This document shows positions 44,351-56,562 of a DNA stretch of 64,000 nucleotides, one piece after another. This stretch comes from Globodera rostochiensis (taxonomy: Eukaryota > Nematoda > Chromadorea > Rhabditida > Heteroderidae). The stretch lies in contig JAEVLN010000008.1 in NCBI GenBank assembly GCA_018350325.1, positions 1,178,001-1,242,000 of the forward strand, written 5' to 3'. The stretch's first letter is position 1, and each line of letters starts with the position of its first letter. The notes under the pieces are model-generated. The model searched no databases. It saw only the letters and a program-made list of their open reading frames with translations, and was not told the origin of the DNA. A program made the translations under genes and the position numbers.

Positions 44351-47300
44351 TCAGACGGAAGAGATTCGCGAGTCTGAGAAGGCGATGTGGACAGCGGCTT
44401 CGTAGGGATTCTGAAGGGAAAGATTGTATTAAATGAACGACGGGGCAAATCTTTTAAGGGGGGGGGGAGGTCGCGGGATTTAATTTAACCCGATCATAGC
44501 CATGACGCAAAAGCTTACGGGGGAGGAATTGGCTTGTTGTTGCGTGAAAGGGTCCAGTTTGGGCATTATTTGAGACATTAAGAGTTTGGACTGTTTAAGG
44601 TGGCGGATCCCCACCTCCGTGGCCCGCCCGGCTCCGTTCATCTCTCCTCAGACCACTGCCTCCCGACTCATGTAAATCGCCTGCTCATGAGCCGTTGGCG
44701 GCCGCATTACCTCGCTATTGGCTGCTGTGCCGCTTCCTCCATTAAACAGCCCCGTCCGCCCCGATGGTTCGTCCGTGAAAGTGTCTTGGACGCTGAATGT
44801 CTCGAATTGTTTAATTCTTCTTAAAACCCATGGCGTACCCAGTTTTCAAATTGTCACTGGAATACTGATGGCTCTGTCCGTTCTTCATCTCTTCAATATT
44901 AATATGGTTAAATTAAATCATCAACCCAACACTCACTGTCGAAGCATAACAAATTCATCCGAACGCAGTAGACAACTGCGCATGAGGCCAAAAGTGCCAG
45001 GACAGCGACGCCAAGCAGTACACCCAACCAACCAGGCATTCCGCCGAGTTCGGATGTGCTGGCACCGAGAAGGTCGGCAAGAGAGACAGAAATCCTTAAC
45101 CCCATTTAAGTTTATGATTTATTTCCATTTGGCGTCTTTAGTGATATACCGGAAGAATCTCTTAAATTCCCTGAATTTGACTCACTGTTTGGCGCCGTAC
45201 TGATTCTGCAACTTCAGCACAATTTGTCGACTTTGGTCGTCCTCGTGCACGGGCTGAACTTTGAGCCTCGCCACAAAACAGTTCGGTACGGTGTTATTTT
45301 GAAGAAGGCTTTCGAAATGGAAATTCTCCCACTGTTGGCCCATCTGCAAGTCGTTCCCATCGATGGAGAACACCACCTCAAAATGAAACAAATATCATTC
45401 GGTTAGTAATTGGATGGGTTCACCTCCCGTGGCGGTCTTGGAGATGGCTCAGAGCAAAAGTGCACTTGAACGATAGCGCTGTTGCGGTCTTCAAACTGTT
45501 CCACGCTTGGTTCCGTCTCGGACTGTTGCGGTGGACTAAAATTGGTTCTCGCAGTGTTACTGGATGGAACTTACTTACCCTTGCACTTGCATATTCAACA
45601 ACCGATCGCTCGGCGCATCCTGCAACAAAATTTCGATTCAATTGTAACTAATCACTCCTCCAGCCCCTCCTCAATCGACTGACTTGTCCCGGAGAACATT
45701 CGGGAAGTCCTTGGGATACATAAGAACAGGCGGAGCACCAGTACTGTCCGGAGAAAGAGTAATTGGCAACGTGCAAGTCGCAGGTGGCCTGCAAACGGAT
45801 TAAGTTGACCAGCGAGGACATCGACTGTTGGGACGCCAGAGGAGTGCCGGCGGCGGCTGCGCCCGGCTGTTGTTGGGACACCACAGGCACTTCTCGATAT
45901 TGTCCGTTCAGACCCTGGGGGGTTCATCGACAAATAAAGGCAAGCAAGTAAAGGGATTAGTGCCTGGGGACAAAGTGCGTCGACCACTTGGCCATTACTC
46001 CGTCTCAACTTCCAAAACACCACCGGGCGTGGGTTGCCTAAAGGGTGGGAGGTGAATAGGAACGAATCCGACCGAAACAGAACCTTCGACGATGCAATTC
46101 ATCTGAACTCGCTGACCCATCTCGACACGGTTACCCGACTGGAAGGGAGCGCTGTTCTGCACCTGCTGAAATGTTAAAGTCGTTCCAGAATAAGTCCACT
46201 CCGATTGGACCTGAAAATTGTCCTGGATCAATCGTGCGGCAGTGTACGGATCAATGGAGACGGCCTGTGACTGGGGCATGTCGTCGCCGTAGAGTCCGTT
46301 GTTGGCGGCACACTAAGAGCAAATGGACTGGATTTGGCATTAGCACACAATAACTTGAAGAGATTGTCCGATCATCTCCGTCCCGATCGTGATCTCGGGC
46401 CCATTTCCGCTGATCACTCCGCCGTTCTTCAGCCAACGGAATGTATTCGCTGCGGGGTTCGCCTGCACTGCAGAAGAAAAGTCGGATTAATTTGCACAAC
46501 AATGATTAGTTAATTAGGTAATTTCATGTCGACCCGAGCAGTGGAGGGTTTTCCGTCTGGCGGCACTTTGCTGGCACTGTCCGTCCGGCCCGTGCACACA
46601 CTCCACGTAGAAGTGGAAGCCCTGGTTGGGAATGTGCACGGGGCCCTGCCCGTTGGAGTCGACCACATGCACGCCCCTCAAATAGTGCACCTCGACAACG
46701 GACGGAGGCGAGTCTTTCGTCCCCCCGTTGACTGCCGCCTGAATGAATGTTGTGGCATTATGCCGAACAACAAACGTTGAAGAGGGCGAATTGACCTGAC
46801 AAATTATTGTGGCGCCGGTCCAGGCCGGATTGGCATCCACGGGAGGCAATTGGACAGTCTGAAAAGAAAAACTGGCAATTTGGGAGAAAGGGCAACTCAA
46901 AACAGACAAATGATCCATCCAAATATTTAATTAGTTATTGGAATATCAAAATTTCCTTCTCGCCGTCCTCAGTTTCTGCTTCATTCCCTTCGCTAATTAT
47001 CTCTTCCAATAATGGACAAAATCCCAATTTAGTTCGGCATTTCCCATTTAGCAGAAAAGAGAGAGGTCAAATGACATTTTCCGGTAAGACGAAACGGTGT
47101 GTCCCCTAAGGGTATTCGTCCGTTCCCTCCTCTTTTCTTCTCCCCTAAGGAAATTCGTCCGTTCCCTCCTCTTTTCTTCTCCCCTAAGGGTATTCGTCCG
47201 TTCCCTCCTCTTTTCTTCTCCCCTAAGGAAATTCGTCCGTTCCCTCCTCTCTTCTTCTCCCCTAAGGATATTCGTCCGTTCCCTCCTCTTTTCTTCTCCC

Positions 47301-48194
47301 CTAAGGATATTCGTCCGTTCCCTCCTCTTTTCTTCTCCCCTAAGGGTATCAATCAATCGTCTTCTCCCCCCCCCCCAAATGATCGTTTTGGGCACTTACG
47401 GGAAATGTCGTCCTCCTGGTGTAGTCTTGTGCCGTGTTCAGGTAGTCGACCAGATCCGTTATGTTCCTCTGCACACAATCCACACAAACAAAGCGCAATT
47501 GGCTGACCGGAGCTTCGCTAACGCAAAAAACTTGCTCGGAGGCCTGTTTTCCGACGACCGTCCACACCAACTGGGCCAAGTGCTGGGCATTGGCCACCGG
47601 GACGGTCAAAGAAGAGATCTTCACTTGGAGTTGGGAAACGGAGGGGGAAGACAACACCGCCGAGGGCAATTGGCCTGTGGGACGGACAGCCATTGGCACT
47701 CAAAAGGGCGTGGTGATCATTAGGGATGCTCGAGAATCTCGGTTCTCGAGTCGAGAATTTCTCGGTTTTTTTGGGTCTCGGGTTTTTGGTCCCGGAAACC
47801 GAGACTTTTTTGCACTGGTAAAGATGGCATTTTTGGTGAAAAATATTAAAGAATTATGGGCTTAAAAGTTTTTGTTCCATCAAAATCTTCAAATAAAATT
47901 TTGCCGGACCTCTCCTTGTTATTACGAGTTAGAATATCACTTTGTATTTTGATGGATAATGTCGAATCTCGCTCTCGGTTCTCGAACCGAGAATTTCTCG
48001 ATTTTTTTTGGCTCTCAGTCTCGCGTCTCGGGGTCATTTCTCGGTCTCGAGTCTCGGTAAATTTCAATCCCGAGCATCCCTAGTGATCATAAGTCAACGT
48101 TACCATAACAAAACGGACAGAGAGCGATCAGCAGAAAATGGCATAATATCAAAAACGCTGCGAAGGAAAACGGTGGCGAGGAAGGCAATGGCAT
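44351..48194 (-). CDS. Ig-superfamily single-pass membrane receptor
   Basis: Fifteen minus-strand exons: 48194-48104, 47674-47400, 46858-46534, 46467-46349, 46312-46084, 46037-45964, 45914-45684, 45619-45579, 45535-45424, 45376-45186, 45094-44933, 44819-44711, 44680-44654, 44590-44519, 44410-44351. They total 706 codons in one frame. Exon 1 encodes a signal peptide (FLILCHFLLIALCPF). The ectodomain has several Ig-like segments: TGATIICQVNSP, LHCSVQANPAANTFRWLKNG to SLQVICAANNGLYGD, MGQRVQMNCIVEGNPRPVVF to YSFSGQYWCSAC, and VQVHFCSEPSPRPP to VPNCFVARLKVQP. Then come a TM helix (GWLGVLLGVAVLALLASCAV), a short polar tail and the C-terminus SDSRISSV. The fold suggests adhesion or ligand binding at the cell surface. 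The exact family is not recognised. Intron 6 (45963-45915) begins GC. Intron 1 contains a hAT MITE and intron 2 a 39-bp minisatellite. The 27-bp exon at 44680-44654 is the least certain. Confidence 0.75.
47097..47345 (-). repeat. 39-bp minisatellite in intron 2 of the Ig receptor gene
   Basis: Six to seven units with CCCCTAAGGRWATTCGTCCG and TTCCCTCCTCTTTTCTTCT. It lies wholly between the exons at 47400 and 46858. Confidence 0.9.
47721..48082. mobile_element. hAT-type MITE in intron 1 of the Ig receptor gene
   Basis: Perfect 8-bp target duplications GTGATCAT (47713-47720 and 48083-48090) flank an element starting TAGGGATGCTCG and ending CGAGCATCCCTA. It holds internal CTCGGTTCTCGA-type repeats and no transposase. 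The 8-bp duplication and TAGGG ends are hAT hallmarks. Confidence 0.9.
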
Positions 48195-48432
48195 TGTGCG
48201 GACAAAGAACGACGGGGACAGCGGAATATTAATTTAAAAATCCCTTCTGAAAATGCGCAGAATTAATGAGGAGGAATGAACGGTAAAAGAGGAGTAAAGA
48301 TCGTTTTGCTGCGATATTAGGCCAATTCTTCCGCAAAATTGGCGAGAGGTGGAAAAAGAACGATGTGAGCTGATGAGGGGAGCCTTCAAAGGGCTGAGGG
48401 AAAGGATGGCCTCGAAGACGGTAACTTCGGCT
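48195..48432. other. Short gap upstream of the Ig receptor gene
   Basis: Presumably the promoter of the minus-strand gene. A plus-strand frame (48349-48420) ends at a GTAACT donor-like site where the poly-C array begins; it might be an exon but has no partner I can find. Confidence 0.3.
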
Positions 48433-49345
48433 TCTCCCCCCCCCCAACTTCGGCTTCCCCCTAACGTTGGCTTCTCCCCCCACCCCCCACTAACTTTGGC
48501 TTCTCCCCCCCCCCCACTAACTTTGGCTTCTCCCCCCCCCCCAACTTCGGCTTCCCCCTAACTTTGGCTTCTCCCCCCCCCCACTAACTTTGGCTTCTCC
48601 CCCCCCCCCAACTTCGGCTTCCCCCTAACTTTGGCTTCTCCCCCCCCCCCAACTTCGGCTTCCCCGCCCCCCTAACTTTGGCTTCTCCCACCCCCCCCCC
48701 CACTAACTTTGGCTTCTCCCCCCCCCACTAACTTTGGCTTCTCCCCCCCCCCCCCCACTAACTTTGCTTCTCCCCCCCCCCAACTTCGGCTTCTCCCACC
48801 CCCCAACTTCGGCTTCCCCCTAACTTTGGCTTCTCCCCCCCCAACTTTGGCTTCCCCCTAACTTTGGCTTCCCCCCCCAACTTCGGCTTCCCCGCCCCCC
48901 TAACTTTGGCTTCTCCCCCCCCCTAACTTTGGCTTCTCCCCCCCCCCTAACTTTGGCTTCCCCCCCCCTAACTTTGGCTTCCCCCTAACGTTGGCTTCCC
49001 CCCCCCAACTTCGGCTTCCCCGCCCCCCTAACTTTGGCTTCTCCCCCCCCCCCACTAACTTTGGCTTCTCCCCCCCCCCAACTTCGGCTTCCCCCTAACT
49101 TTGGCTTCTCCCCCCCCCCACTAACTTTGGCTTCTCCCCCCCCCAACTTCGGCTTCCCCCTAACTTTGGCTTCTCCCCCCCCCCAACTTCGGCTTCCCCG
49201 CCCCCCTAACTTTGGCTTCTCCCCCCCCCTAACTTTGGCTTCTCCCCCCCCCCTAACTTTGGCTTCCCCCCCCCACCCAAATTCGGCTTCTCCCCCCCCC
49301 CTAACTTTGGCTTCCCCCCCCCCAACTTTGGCTTCTCCCCCCCCC
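48433..49345 (+). repeat. C-tract satellite, AACTTYGGCTTCTCCCCC units
   Basis: About 35 units of 20-30 bp alternate TAACTTTGGCTTC or AACTTCGGCTTC with runs of 5-13 C. The minus strand is a dense series of G runs. Confidence 0.95.
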
Positions 49346-50834
49346 CCCCCGTAAAACCTTTAAGGCTTTTATTGAATTGTTCACGCGATGGGTATAAAGA
49401 AAAGGGAAGAGGTGATGAAGGGATATTATGTAGGGTATGATGGAAGATGTTGGTTGATAAATGGACGGGGGGGGGGGGTTGGATTCTGCGAGTTGGAGAG
49501 GCAAAAGGATGGAATCGATTGTATCTTTGTCGCGAAGCGAGGGAATTTCGGGTTCGGGGGAAAAGGTGGGAGATCGGGGCGTAGGACCATTTAAAAAACG
49601 ATTTGTCTCCCCTCCCCCTCGCCCACTCCATCGTTGTCAGGAGGAGCGATCTCTTCCCTTTTTCGAAATACCCCCCCCCCCTCCCCCACTTCTCCGATCG
49701 GCGGTGAACTAAACTCATCAAATTGAACTGGGTCGTTATGCGCGATGATGGGGAGGTTGTGGGGGGGGGCGGGGGGGGGGAGATTGAGTGCGCGAATGAT
49801 ACATCCAATGGAGTGGGCAAGAAGAAAGAAGAAGCGGTGTGGAGGGAGGGCACGCGGTCATTTAAACGTACATATCCAGTGATGCCGGAGGAAAGGGTAT
49901 TACGGAAAAGGGATTTATTTTTTTCTGCTTAATCTTAAGATAAGGAATGGAAAACGAAAGTTGTTGTTTTGCATGAGAGCTCCCTCCTTAAAGGGGACTG
50001 ATGGACTTTATGGGAGAGAGGGGCAAAATGAGTCACATCGATAGAGGGGAGAGGACTTCTTCTGCTGCACAAGTTCATCGACGGTTTGGGAGGGGGCGGG
50101 GGGAATGACCACCGACCGACGATTTGTCGACGGGGGGGGGGGGAGGCGGGGGCGGGGGGAATGACCACCGACCGACGATTTGTCGACGGGGGGGGGGATC
50201 GATCGATTTGTTGGGTGAGATGATTCTCCCTTCTCTCCAGTACAATTTGATTTGCTTTTGCGATTTATTCACCAACACAGACGACGGCGCCGACGCATAA
50301 TTTGTTGGGCCGATGTCGCGTCATTGGAGACCAACCAGCAGCGAAAGGTTGGGTGGCCAAAGAACGAGCAAACACAACACAACGCCGGAGGGTGGGGGTG
50401 GGGGTGGGGGTGGGGGGGTGGACGAGAGGAGTGCAGTGGGAAGTGGGAACCGGGGACAGAAAGAATGGATTTTGACTGGAGAGGTGCACAGAGATGGGGG
50501 AAATGGAAGGGGGGGGAGGGGAGGACTGTAGAGGTCAATGGGGACGGTGAGTAGAGGGGGGGGAATAGGCGGGTGGGGGGCATTGGGTTGGCAGAGAGCA
50601 TCCAAAGGTGAACGAACACTCCAACAGAAGAAGAGGCGGAGGTGGAGAGAAATAACGATGGATGGCGTCCATTTATGGGGAAACGCAAGAAAAGAACAGA
50701 AAATGAGGGGAGAAAAGAAAGCAAACCCCAAAAATGCCATTGGGAGGTTTGGGGGATTCGGTCGGCGATCATCCAAATGACCCTTTTGCAGATGGCCGTC
50801 CGCGAAGAGAATTGGTGAGGAAATATTCAGAGAA
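49346..50834. other. Region with G tracts, no supported gene
   Basis: Many G runs (49468, 49760, 50133, 50190, 50400) and a 65-bp direct repeat with GAATGACCACCGACCGACGA (about 50095-50195). A 24-bp exon-like piece at 50792-50815, bounded by TTTTGCAG and GTGAGG, could belong to an unidentified gene. Confidence 0.4.
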
Positions 50835-51515
50835 TGAATGAAGCTTAAGAAAGGCCGGGAATGAAGCTTAAGAAAGGCCGGGAATGAAGCTTAAGAAAGG
50901 CCGGGAATGGAAGCTTAAGAAAGGCCGGGAATGGAAGCTTAAGAAAGGCCGGGAATGGAAGCTTAAGAAAGGCCGGGAATGGAAGCTTAAGAAAGGCCGG
51001 GAATGAAGCTTAAGAAAGGCCGGGAATGGAAGCTTAAGAAAGGCCGGGAATGGAAGCTTAAGAAAGGCCGGGAATGGAAGCTTAAGAAAGGCCGGGAATG
51101 GAAGCTTAAGAAAGGCCGGGAATGGAAGCTTAAGAAAGGCCGGGAATGGAAGCTTAAGAAAGGCCGGGAATGAAGCTTAAGAAAGGCCGGGAATGAAGCT
51201 TAAGAAAGGCCGGGAATGGAAGCTTAAGAAAGGCCGTGGATGAGCTTAAGAAAGGGCCGGGAATGGAAGCTTAAGAAAGGCCGGGAATGGAAGCTTAAGA
51301 AAGGCCGGGAATGGAAGCTTAAGAAAGGCCGGGAATGGAAGCTTAAGAAAGGCCGGGAATGAAGCTTAAGAAAGGCCGGGAATGAAGCTTAAGAAAGGCC
51401 GGGAATGGAAGCTTAAGAAAGGCCGGGAATGGAAGCTTAAGAAAGGCCGGGAATGGAAGCTTAAGAAAGGCCGGGAATGGAGCTTAAGAAAGGCCGGGAA
51501 TGGAAGCTAATGAAA
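50835..51515 (+). repeat. 24-25 bp minisatellite AAGCTTAAGAAAGGCCGGGA
   Basis: About 28 units of GGAAGCTTAAGAAAGGCCGG plus GAAT. The overlap of AAGCTT and CTTAAG makes each unit locally palindromic. Confidence 0.95.
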
Positions 51516-51779
51516 GGCTTTGGGCGACAAATTGAAGGGAGGGAATCGTTGCAAGTCCCAGAGGCCAATTTGGGTTTAATTACGTTGACATTTTATCGGC
51601 AGGGCTCTTAAACCCTGACGATTTGTCAAATTGTTATTTTGGCTAATCGCAAACTTCTGCTGAATGAATGAATCTGTGGAAGTGGAGATTATGCAAATGG
51701 ATGCAATGAATTGGAAGACTTTTGGATGGAAGTGGGGAAAGACGACATTGCCTTGAAGTGAACAATGAATGAATGTTTC
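51516..51779. other. Unique spacer between satellites
   Basis: No gene or repeat recognised. Confidence 0.4.
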
Positions 51780-52610
51780 TTCCCCCCTCCCCCCAACTCC
51801 CCCCCCCCGTCTTATCCCCCCAACTCCCCTCCCCCCTCCTTCCCCCCCCCCGTCTGATCCTCCTCCCCCCCCCCTTCCCCTCCCCCCCCCCCCGTCTTAT
51901 CCCCCCAACTCCCCTCCCCCCTCCTTCCCCCCCCCCCGTCTGATCCTCCTCCCCCCCCCCTTCCCCTCCCCCCCCCGTCTTATCCCCCCAACTCCCCTCC
52001 CCCCTCCTTCCCCCCCCCCGTCTGATCCTCCTCCCCCCCCCCTTCCCCTCCCCCCCCCCGTCTTATCCCCCCAACTCCCCTCCCCCCTCCTTCCCCCCCC
52101 CGTCTTATCCCCCCAACTCCCCTCCCCCCTCCTTCCCCCCCCCCGTTTGATCCTCCTCCCCCCCCCCTTCCCCTCCCCCCCCCCCCGTCTTATCCCCCCA
52201 ACTCCCCTCCCCCCTCCTTCCCCCCCCGTCTTATCCTCCTCCCCCTCCCCTCCCCCCCCCCGTCTTATCCCCCCAACTCCCCTCCCCCCTCCTTCCCCCC
52301 CCCCGTCTTATCCCCCAACTCCCCCCCCCCGTCTTATCCCCCCAACTTCGCCCCCCCGTCTTATCCCCCAACTCCCCCCCCGTCTTATCCCCCCAACTTC
52401 GCCCCCGCTTCCCCCCCCCGTCTTATCCCCCAAACTTCCCCCCCCCGTCTTATCCCCCCAACTTCGCCCCCGCTTCCCCCCCCCCGTCTTATCCCCCAAA
52501 CTTCCCCCCCCGTCTTATCCCCCAAACTTCCCCCCCCCGTCTTATCCCCCCAACTTCGCCCCCGCTTCCCCCCCCCGTCTTATCCCCCAAACTTCCCCCC
52601 CCCCTCCCCC
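51780..52610 (+). repeat. C-tract satellite, CCGTCTTATCCCCCCAACT units
   Basis: Units with CGTCTTATCCCCCCAACTCC or CGTCTGATCCTCC are separated by long C runs. A Pro-rich frame crosses it by chance. Confidence 0.95.
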
Positions 52611-53563
52611 CATCCGTCGTCTGTCAATCGCTTCATTCGCTGTTAGCACAGCAAGCATTTAACGCACAATTTGAACATTGTTCATCGAATGTATTGCTTG
52701 GGGGGGGGGATAAATTGAACGTATTCGGGGGACGGACGGAATTGTGTGGATGAGCACACCCAACTCCAATTCCCCCCCCCCCCATCCATTGTTTTGGCAT
52801 GGAAAAAAGGCTGAGCGAGCAGCCGATGAAAGAGTTTGGGAAAATGCCTAAGGGAAAAAATCCAAGCGATTGAATTGAATTTGAATTTGGACGGCGGGTG
52901 AAGTCCAATCACAGAAGAGGCGGATAAATGATGCATATTAATGTTCGCGAAAAATAAAGTTCGTGATAAATATCTATAAAAATTATCCGTTTACGTGTAA
53001 TAAATGCAATTAAAACAATAATTTTATTTCAATGTCGGCAACGCAATGTTAAACAGTCTTTTTACCTGAAATAGTGCCGAACATTCGTGCATATGTACAA
53101 AATCTAAAATAGATCAAGAAGAAAAGGAGCAATCAAAGTTTTATATAATATATATTGGAATCCGAGGACAAATTGTACAGTGCCGTCCAATTTACAAGTA
53201 CAATAATTGTTAAGTCATTGTGTCTGCCTCCAATTTTGTGGGTTCCATTCACACCCCCCCCCCCCCCAAATTCAACGCATTTCCCCCCCCCCCTCTTTCA
53301 TCTCATCACCCCCCCCCCCGCCCACCGCATTCCCTTCCGATCACTTTTCTGCTTTTCACCGCCGTCCTCTTCCCCCCCCCCCGCCGACTGTCCACCCACC
53401 CTACGATGTCCTCGTCTCGTCCTATATGTACTTTTTTGCAAAAATGGGCAAGCTGACATTCCCTTCTTCCTTCAATCCCCCCCCCCGTCCATCGCCCGTC
53501 CATTCATTCCCTTTCATTGCCCCTTTCCTGTGGCCAACATTTTCCATTTTCCATTCCTCCGGA
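52611..53563. other. Gap upstream of the transmembrane gene
   Basis: AT-rich with C runs at about 53256, 53285 and 53310. No gene. It probably contains the promoter and 5' UTR of the gene at 53564. Confidence 0.4.
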
Positions 53564-56196
53564 ATGTCCTACTCCGACCTCTTCCGAGTCCTCTTCGTCG
53601 TCCTGCTCCTTCTCCACCTCCAAATTGCCCAACAGCAGAATGTCTCCAAGTCGAAGCAATTCATAAGAACATCGAAAACATCGTTCAGAAAAGGAAGGCA
53701 AATTCAGATGGGAAATATGATGGAGATTTGGTGCACGCCTGGCCATGTCGGGCTTAACGAAGCTGTGTTGATGAGGAGGTCGCCGATTTCGGGTTGTAAA
53801 AGTGAGTGCGGACGGTCGGACAATTGGACATTCTCTGTTCAGACTTCATTACGCTCGGTCAATACTACACTTTGGTTATTGAATTGCATTTCAACGATCA
53901 GCAGCAGTTGGACTTCCTGCTAGAAGAGTGCATCTGCAACAAGGTCGAATTAAAGACTTTGGGGCCAAAATGCTTTAAGTTCAAATCATTTAGATGTCTC
54001 CGTTTATCGGAAATGGGTCTGTTCCTTCACGTATTCGAGAATAATTCAACCTTTTAAGCTGTCTCCATCAGAACAACCAATGGGTAGAGATGACAGAGAC
54101 CGTTGTTGACGGCACCAAATTCGTCCGTTAGTCGTCCATTTGGTGATGGTAACCTTTCCCATTGCTTCAGTTATTTACTTTGTCGCTCCCGCCACCTCCC
54201 TTCACTTCGAGTCGGTTTTGATGCATCGGCTTGACTTGTTCGCATTTAGTCAGTCCATCTGGTTTTCCGTTTAGATGCCGAGCCAGGGTCTTCCAATGCT
54301 GTGGCTGCTGTCAGGTGCCCTCTTCCCCCCCCCCCCTCCCTCCCGCTTCCCCACTTCCCCCCCCCCCCCTCCCCCTCCCTCCCGCTTCCCCACTTTCCCC
54401 CCCCCCTCCCCCTCCCTCCCGCTTCCCCACTTTCCCCCCTCCCCCCCTCCCGCTTCTTCCCCCCCCCCTCCCGCTTCTTCCCTCCCCCCTCCCGCTTCTT
54501 CCCCCCCCCTCCCGCTTCTTCCCCCCCCCCTCCCTCCCGCTTCCCCACTTTCCCCTTCCCCCTTCTCCCGCTTCTTCCCTCCCCCCTCCCGCTTCTTCCC
54601 CCCCCCCTCCCGCTTCTTCCCCCCCCCCCTCCCGCTTCTTCCCCCCCCCCTCCCGCTTCTTCCCCCCCCCCCTCCCTCCCGCTTCCCCACTTTCCCCTTC
54701 CCCCTTCTCCCGCTTCTTCCCTCCCCCCTCCCGCTTCTTTCCCCCCCCCCTCCCGCTTCTTCCCCTCCCCCTCCCGCTTCTTCCCCCCCCCCTCCCGCTT
54801 CTTCCCCCCCCTCCCTCCCGCTTCTTTCCCCCCCCCCCCTCCCTCCCGCTTCCCCACTTTCCCCTTCCCCCTTCTCCCGCTTCTTCCCTCCCCCCTCCCG
54901 CTTCTTCCCCCCCCCTCCCGCTTCTTCCCCTCCCCCTCCCGCTTCTTCCCCCCCCTCCCGCTTCTTCCCCCCCCCTCCCTCCCGCTTCTTTCCCCCCCCC
55001 CTCCCTCCCGCTTCCCCACTTCCCCCCCCCCCTCCGCTTCTTTCCCCACTTTCCCTCCCCCAGAATGTGTGCAACCGCTCTCCCCCCACCGGCGCTGCCT
55101 CCTTCCCCTCCACCGTCGTGCCCATCTCCTTCTCTTTGCCGCTTCTTCCGCCCGCCTCTCCATCCATGCCGCAACTTCCACCCTCAGCAGATTGCTGGTT
55201 CCCCCTCTCGCCTCCCTCCACCTCCTGCTCCCATCCGCGCCTTTCCATTTGGGCCTTATGTCTTCTTCTGTTTCTACTACTGCTCCTTCTGCTTCTGATA
55301 GTTTGTTGTGCTCTGAGCCTTTGTTTTGGCATCGGATGGCGTTTTCAAGACAAAATTTGGCCAAGGAAAGTGTCGAAAACTGATGAGGTGGGTTAGTTTC
55401 TTAATTTGTTTTAGAACATAATGTTTAGAAATTGTCAATCTGTAACAATGGCAAACTTACCTATTTTGCTTTTAAGAACGGCATTTCAGATCGGTGCTTT
55501 TCCTACGTTCTCACCGGAGCCATCTTCGCATCCTCCCGCCCGAACTATTCCTGCTGTAGTCAATGAGTCTTCACAGACAATGGCCCCTCAAACGCCGCCA
55601 TGGGATTCCGAGTGGGGAGAACAGCAAAATCAGAAGAAAAAAGAGTGGGAGAAGGAACGGCACGTGGCATTGCCACTGAGGGAATTGACCAAAAAGGACC
55701 GGGCCATAGAGGAGACGTGGTGGAAGCTGGAGGAGAACATCCAAACGGAGGAGGAACAAACTGAACAAGTGATTAGCACAGAGTGGAGGGATGGGGAAGA
55801 AGCGATGTGGCGGAAGAAGGACGAATGGACGGCGAGGGGCCAATGGAACGGAGCGGAGGCTGAGGAAGAACGTCAACGGCAGCAAGAAGAAAGACGACAT
55901 TATGGTGGGCTAATAAACGGAAATGAACCGATTGAAAGTGGGGGATGAATGGTCTGTTGCCGGAGGGGCTGTCCGACCTCTTCATCCCTTCAGAGAATTG
56001 GAGTCGGCCTGCGGCGACCTCCGACCGTTTTCACCACGCACCCGTCGCATGGACGACGCATTTTGGGAAGGAACCGATGGCCGCTGTACTTGCCGGGGAG
56101 GAGGAGGACCGGATCGAGTGGAGGACGACTGAATCGAATGGGGCGACGGTGAGAGAAGGCGGGACGACGAAATATCGTCAGAAGAGCACTTTTTGA
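53564..56196 (+). CDS. Secreted-type single-pass membrane protein, family unknown
   Basis: Eight exons: 53564-53801, 53843-53943, 53994-54016, 54059-54126, 54250-54314, 55064-55387, 55490-55904, 55994-56196. They total 479 codons in one frame. ATG 53564 gives a signal peptide (LFRVLFVVLLLLHLQIA). The ectodomain has an NFITLGQYYTLVIELHFND strand-like piece, the Cys-rich EECICNK and SGFPFRCRARVFQCCGCCQ, then a Ser/Pro-rich stalk. The TM helix is LCLLLFLLLLLLLLIVCC at about 55260-55315. The cytosolic tail is long, strongly charged and probably helical (KKKEWEKERHV, EEERQRQQEERRHY) with several Trp. Exon 3 is only 23 bp. The 749-bp intron at 54315-55063 is almost entirely poly-C satellite. I do not recognise the family; a surface receptor or adaptor is possible. 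Confidence 0.6.
54325..55055 (+). repeat. C-tract satellite within an intron, TCCCGCTTCTTCCCCCC units
   Basis: About 40 units alternate CTCCCGCTTCTT or CTCCCGCTTCCCCACTT with C runs. Pro-rich and Gly-rich frames of over 350 codons cross it on both strands and are artefacts of repetition. Confidence 0.95.
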
Positions 56197-56562
56197 AGAT
56201 GAAATGATCAAATGAAGGACTGACAGAAAAATCGACGTCACTAATGTCTTTTAGGGCGATTTATTAATCACGGCAACCCTTATAAATTTGATGCCAATCG
56301 GATGGCATTTCTGACGAGAGTAATGTCGCATTTAATTCATACCTTTTTAGAATGTTTTAGTTATGGTTGTTGATCAGAATGGATGGAAATTTTTTCAAAA
56401 TTACATTTACGGATAGATAATGATGAGCAATATAATCCAGGTGCAGATGTTTCGTATCGTTTAGTAAAATTGAATTAGGTCGGCCAATTTATGTTTGTGG
56501 ATGACTAGCTGCGGTTTATTTTGTGGTATGAATCCTTCGGCCGTTCCCTTCTGCCCTCACTA

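Noticed and set aside
50269..50776. 150-codon frames near the G tracts
   Set aside because: Low complexity from G/C runs, no splice continuity and no recognisable domain.
54231..55396. Pro-rich and Gly/Arg-rich frames over 350 codons
   Set aside because: They come from the C-tract satellite, which lies inside an intron of a well-phased gene.
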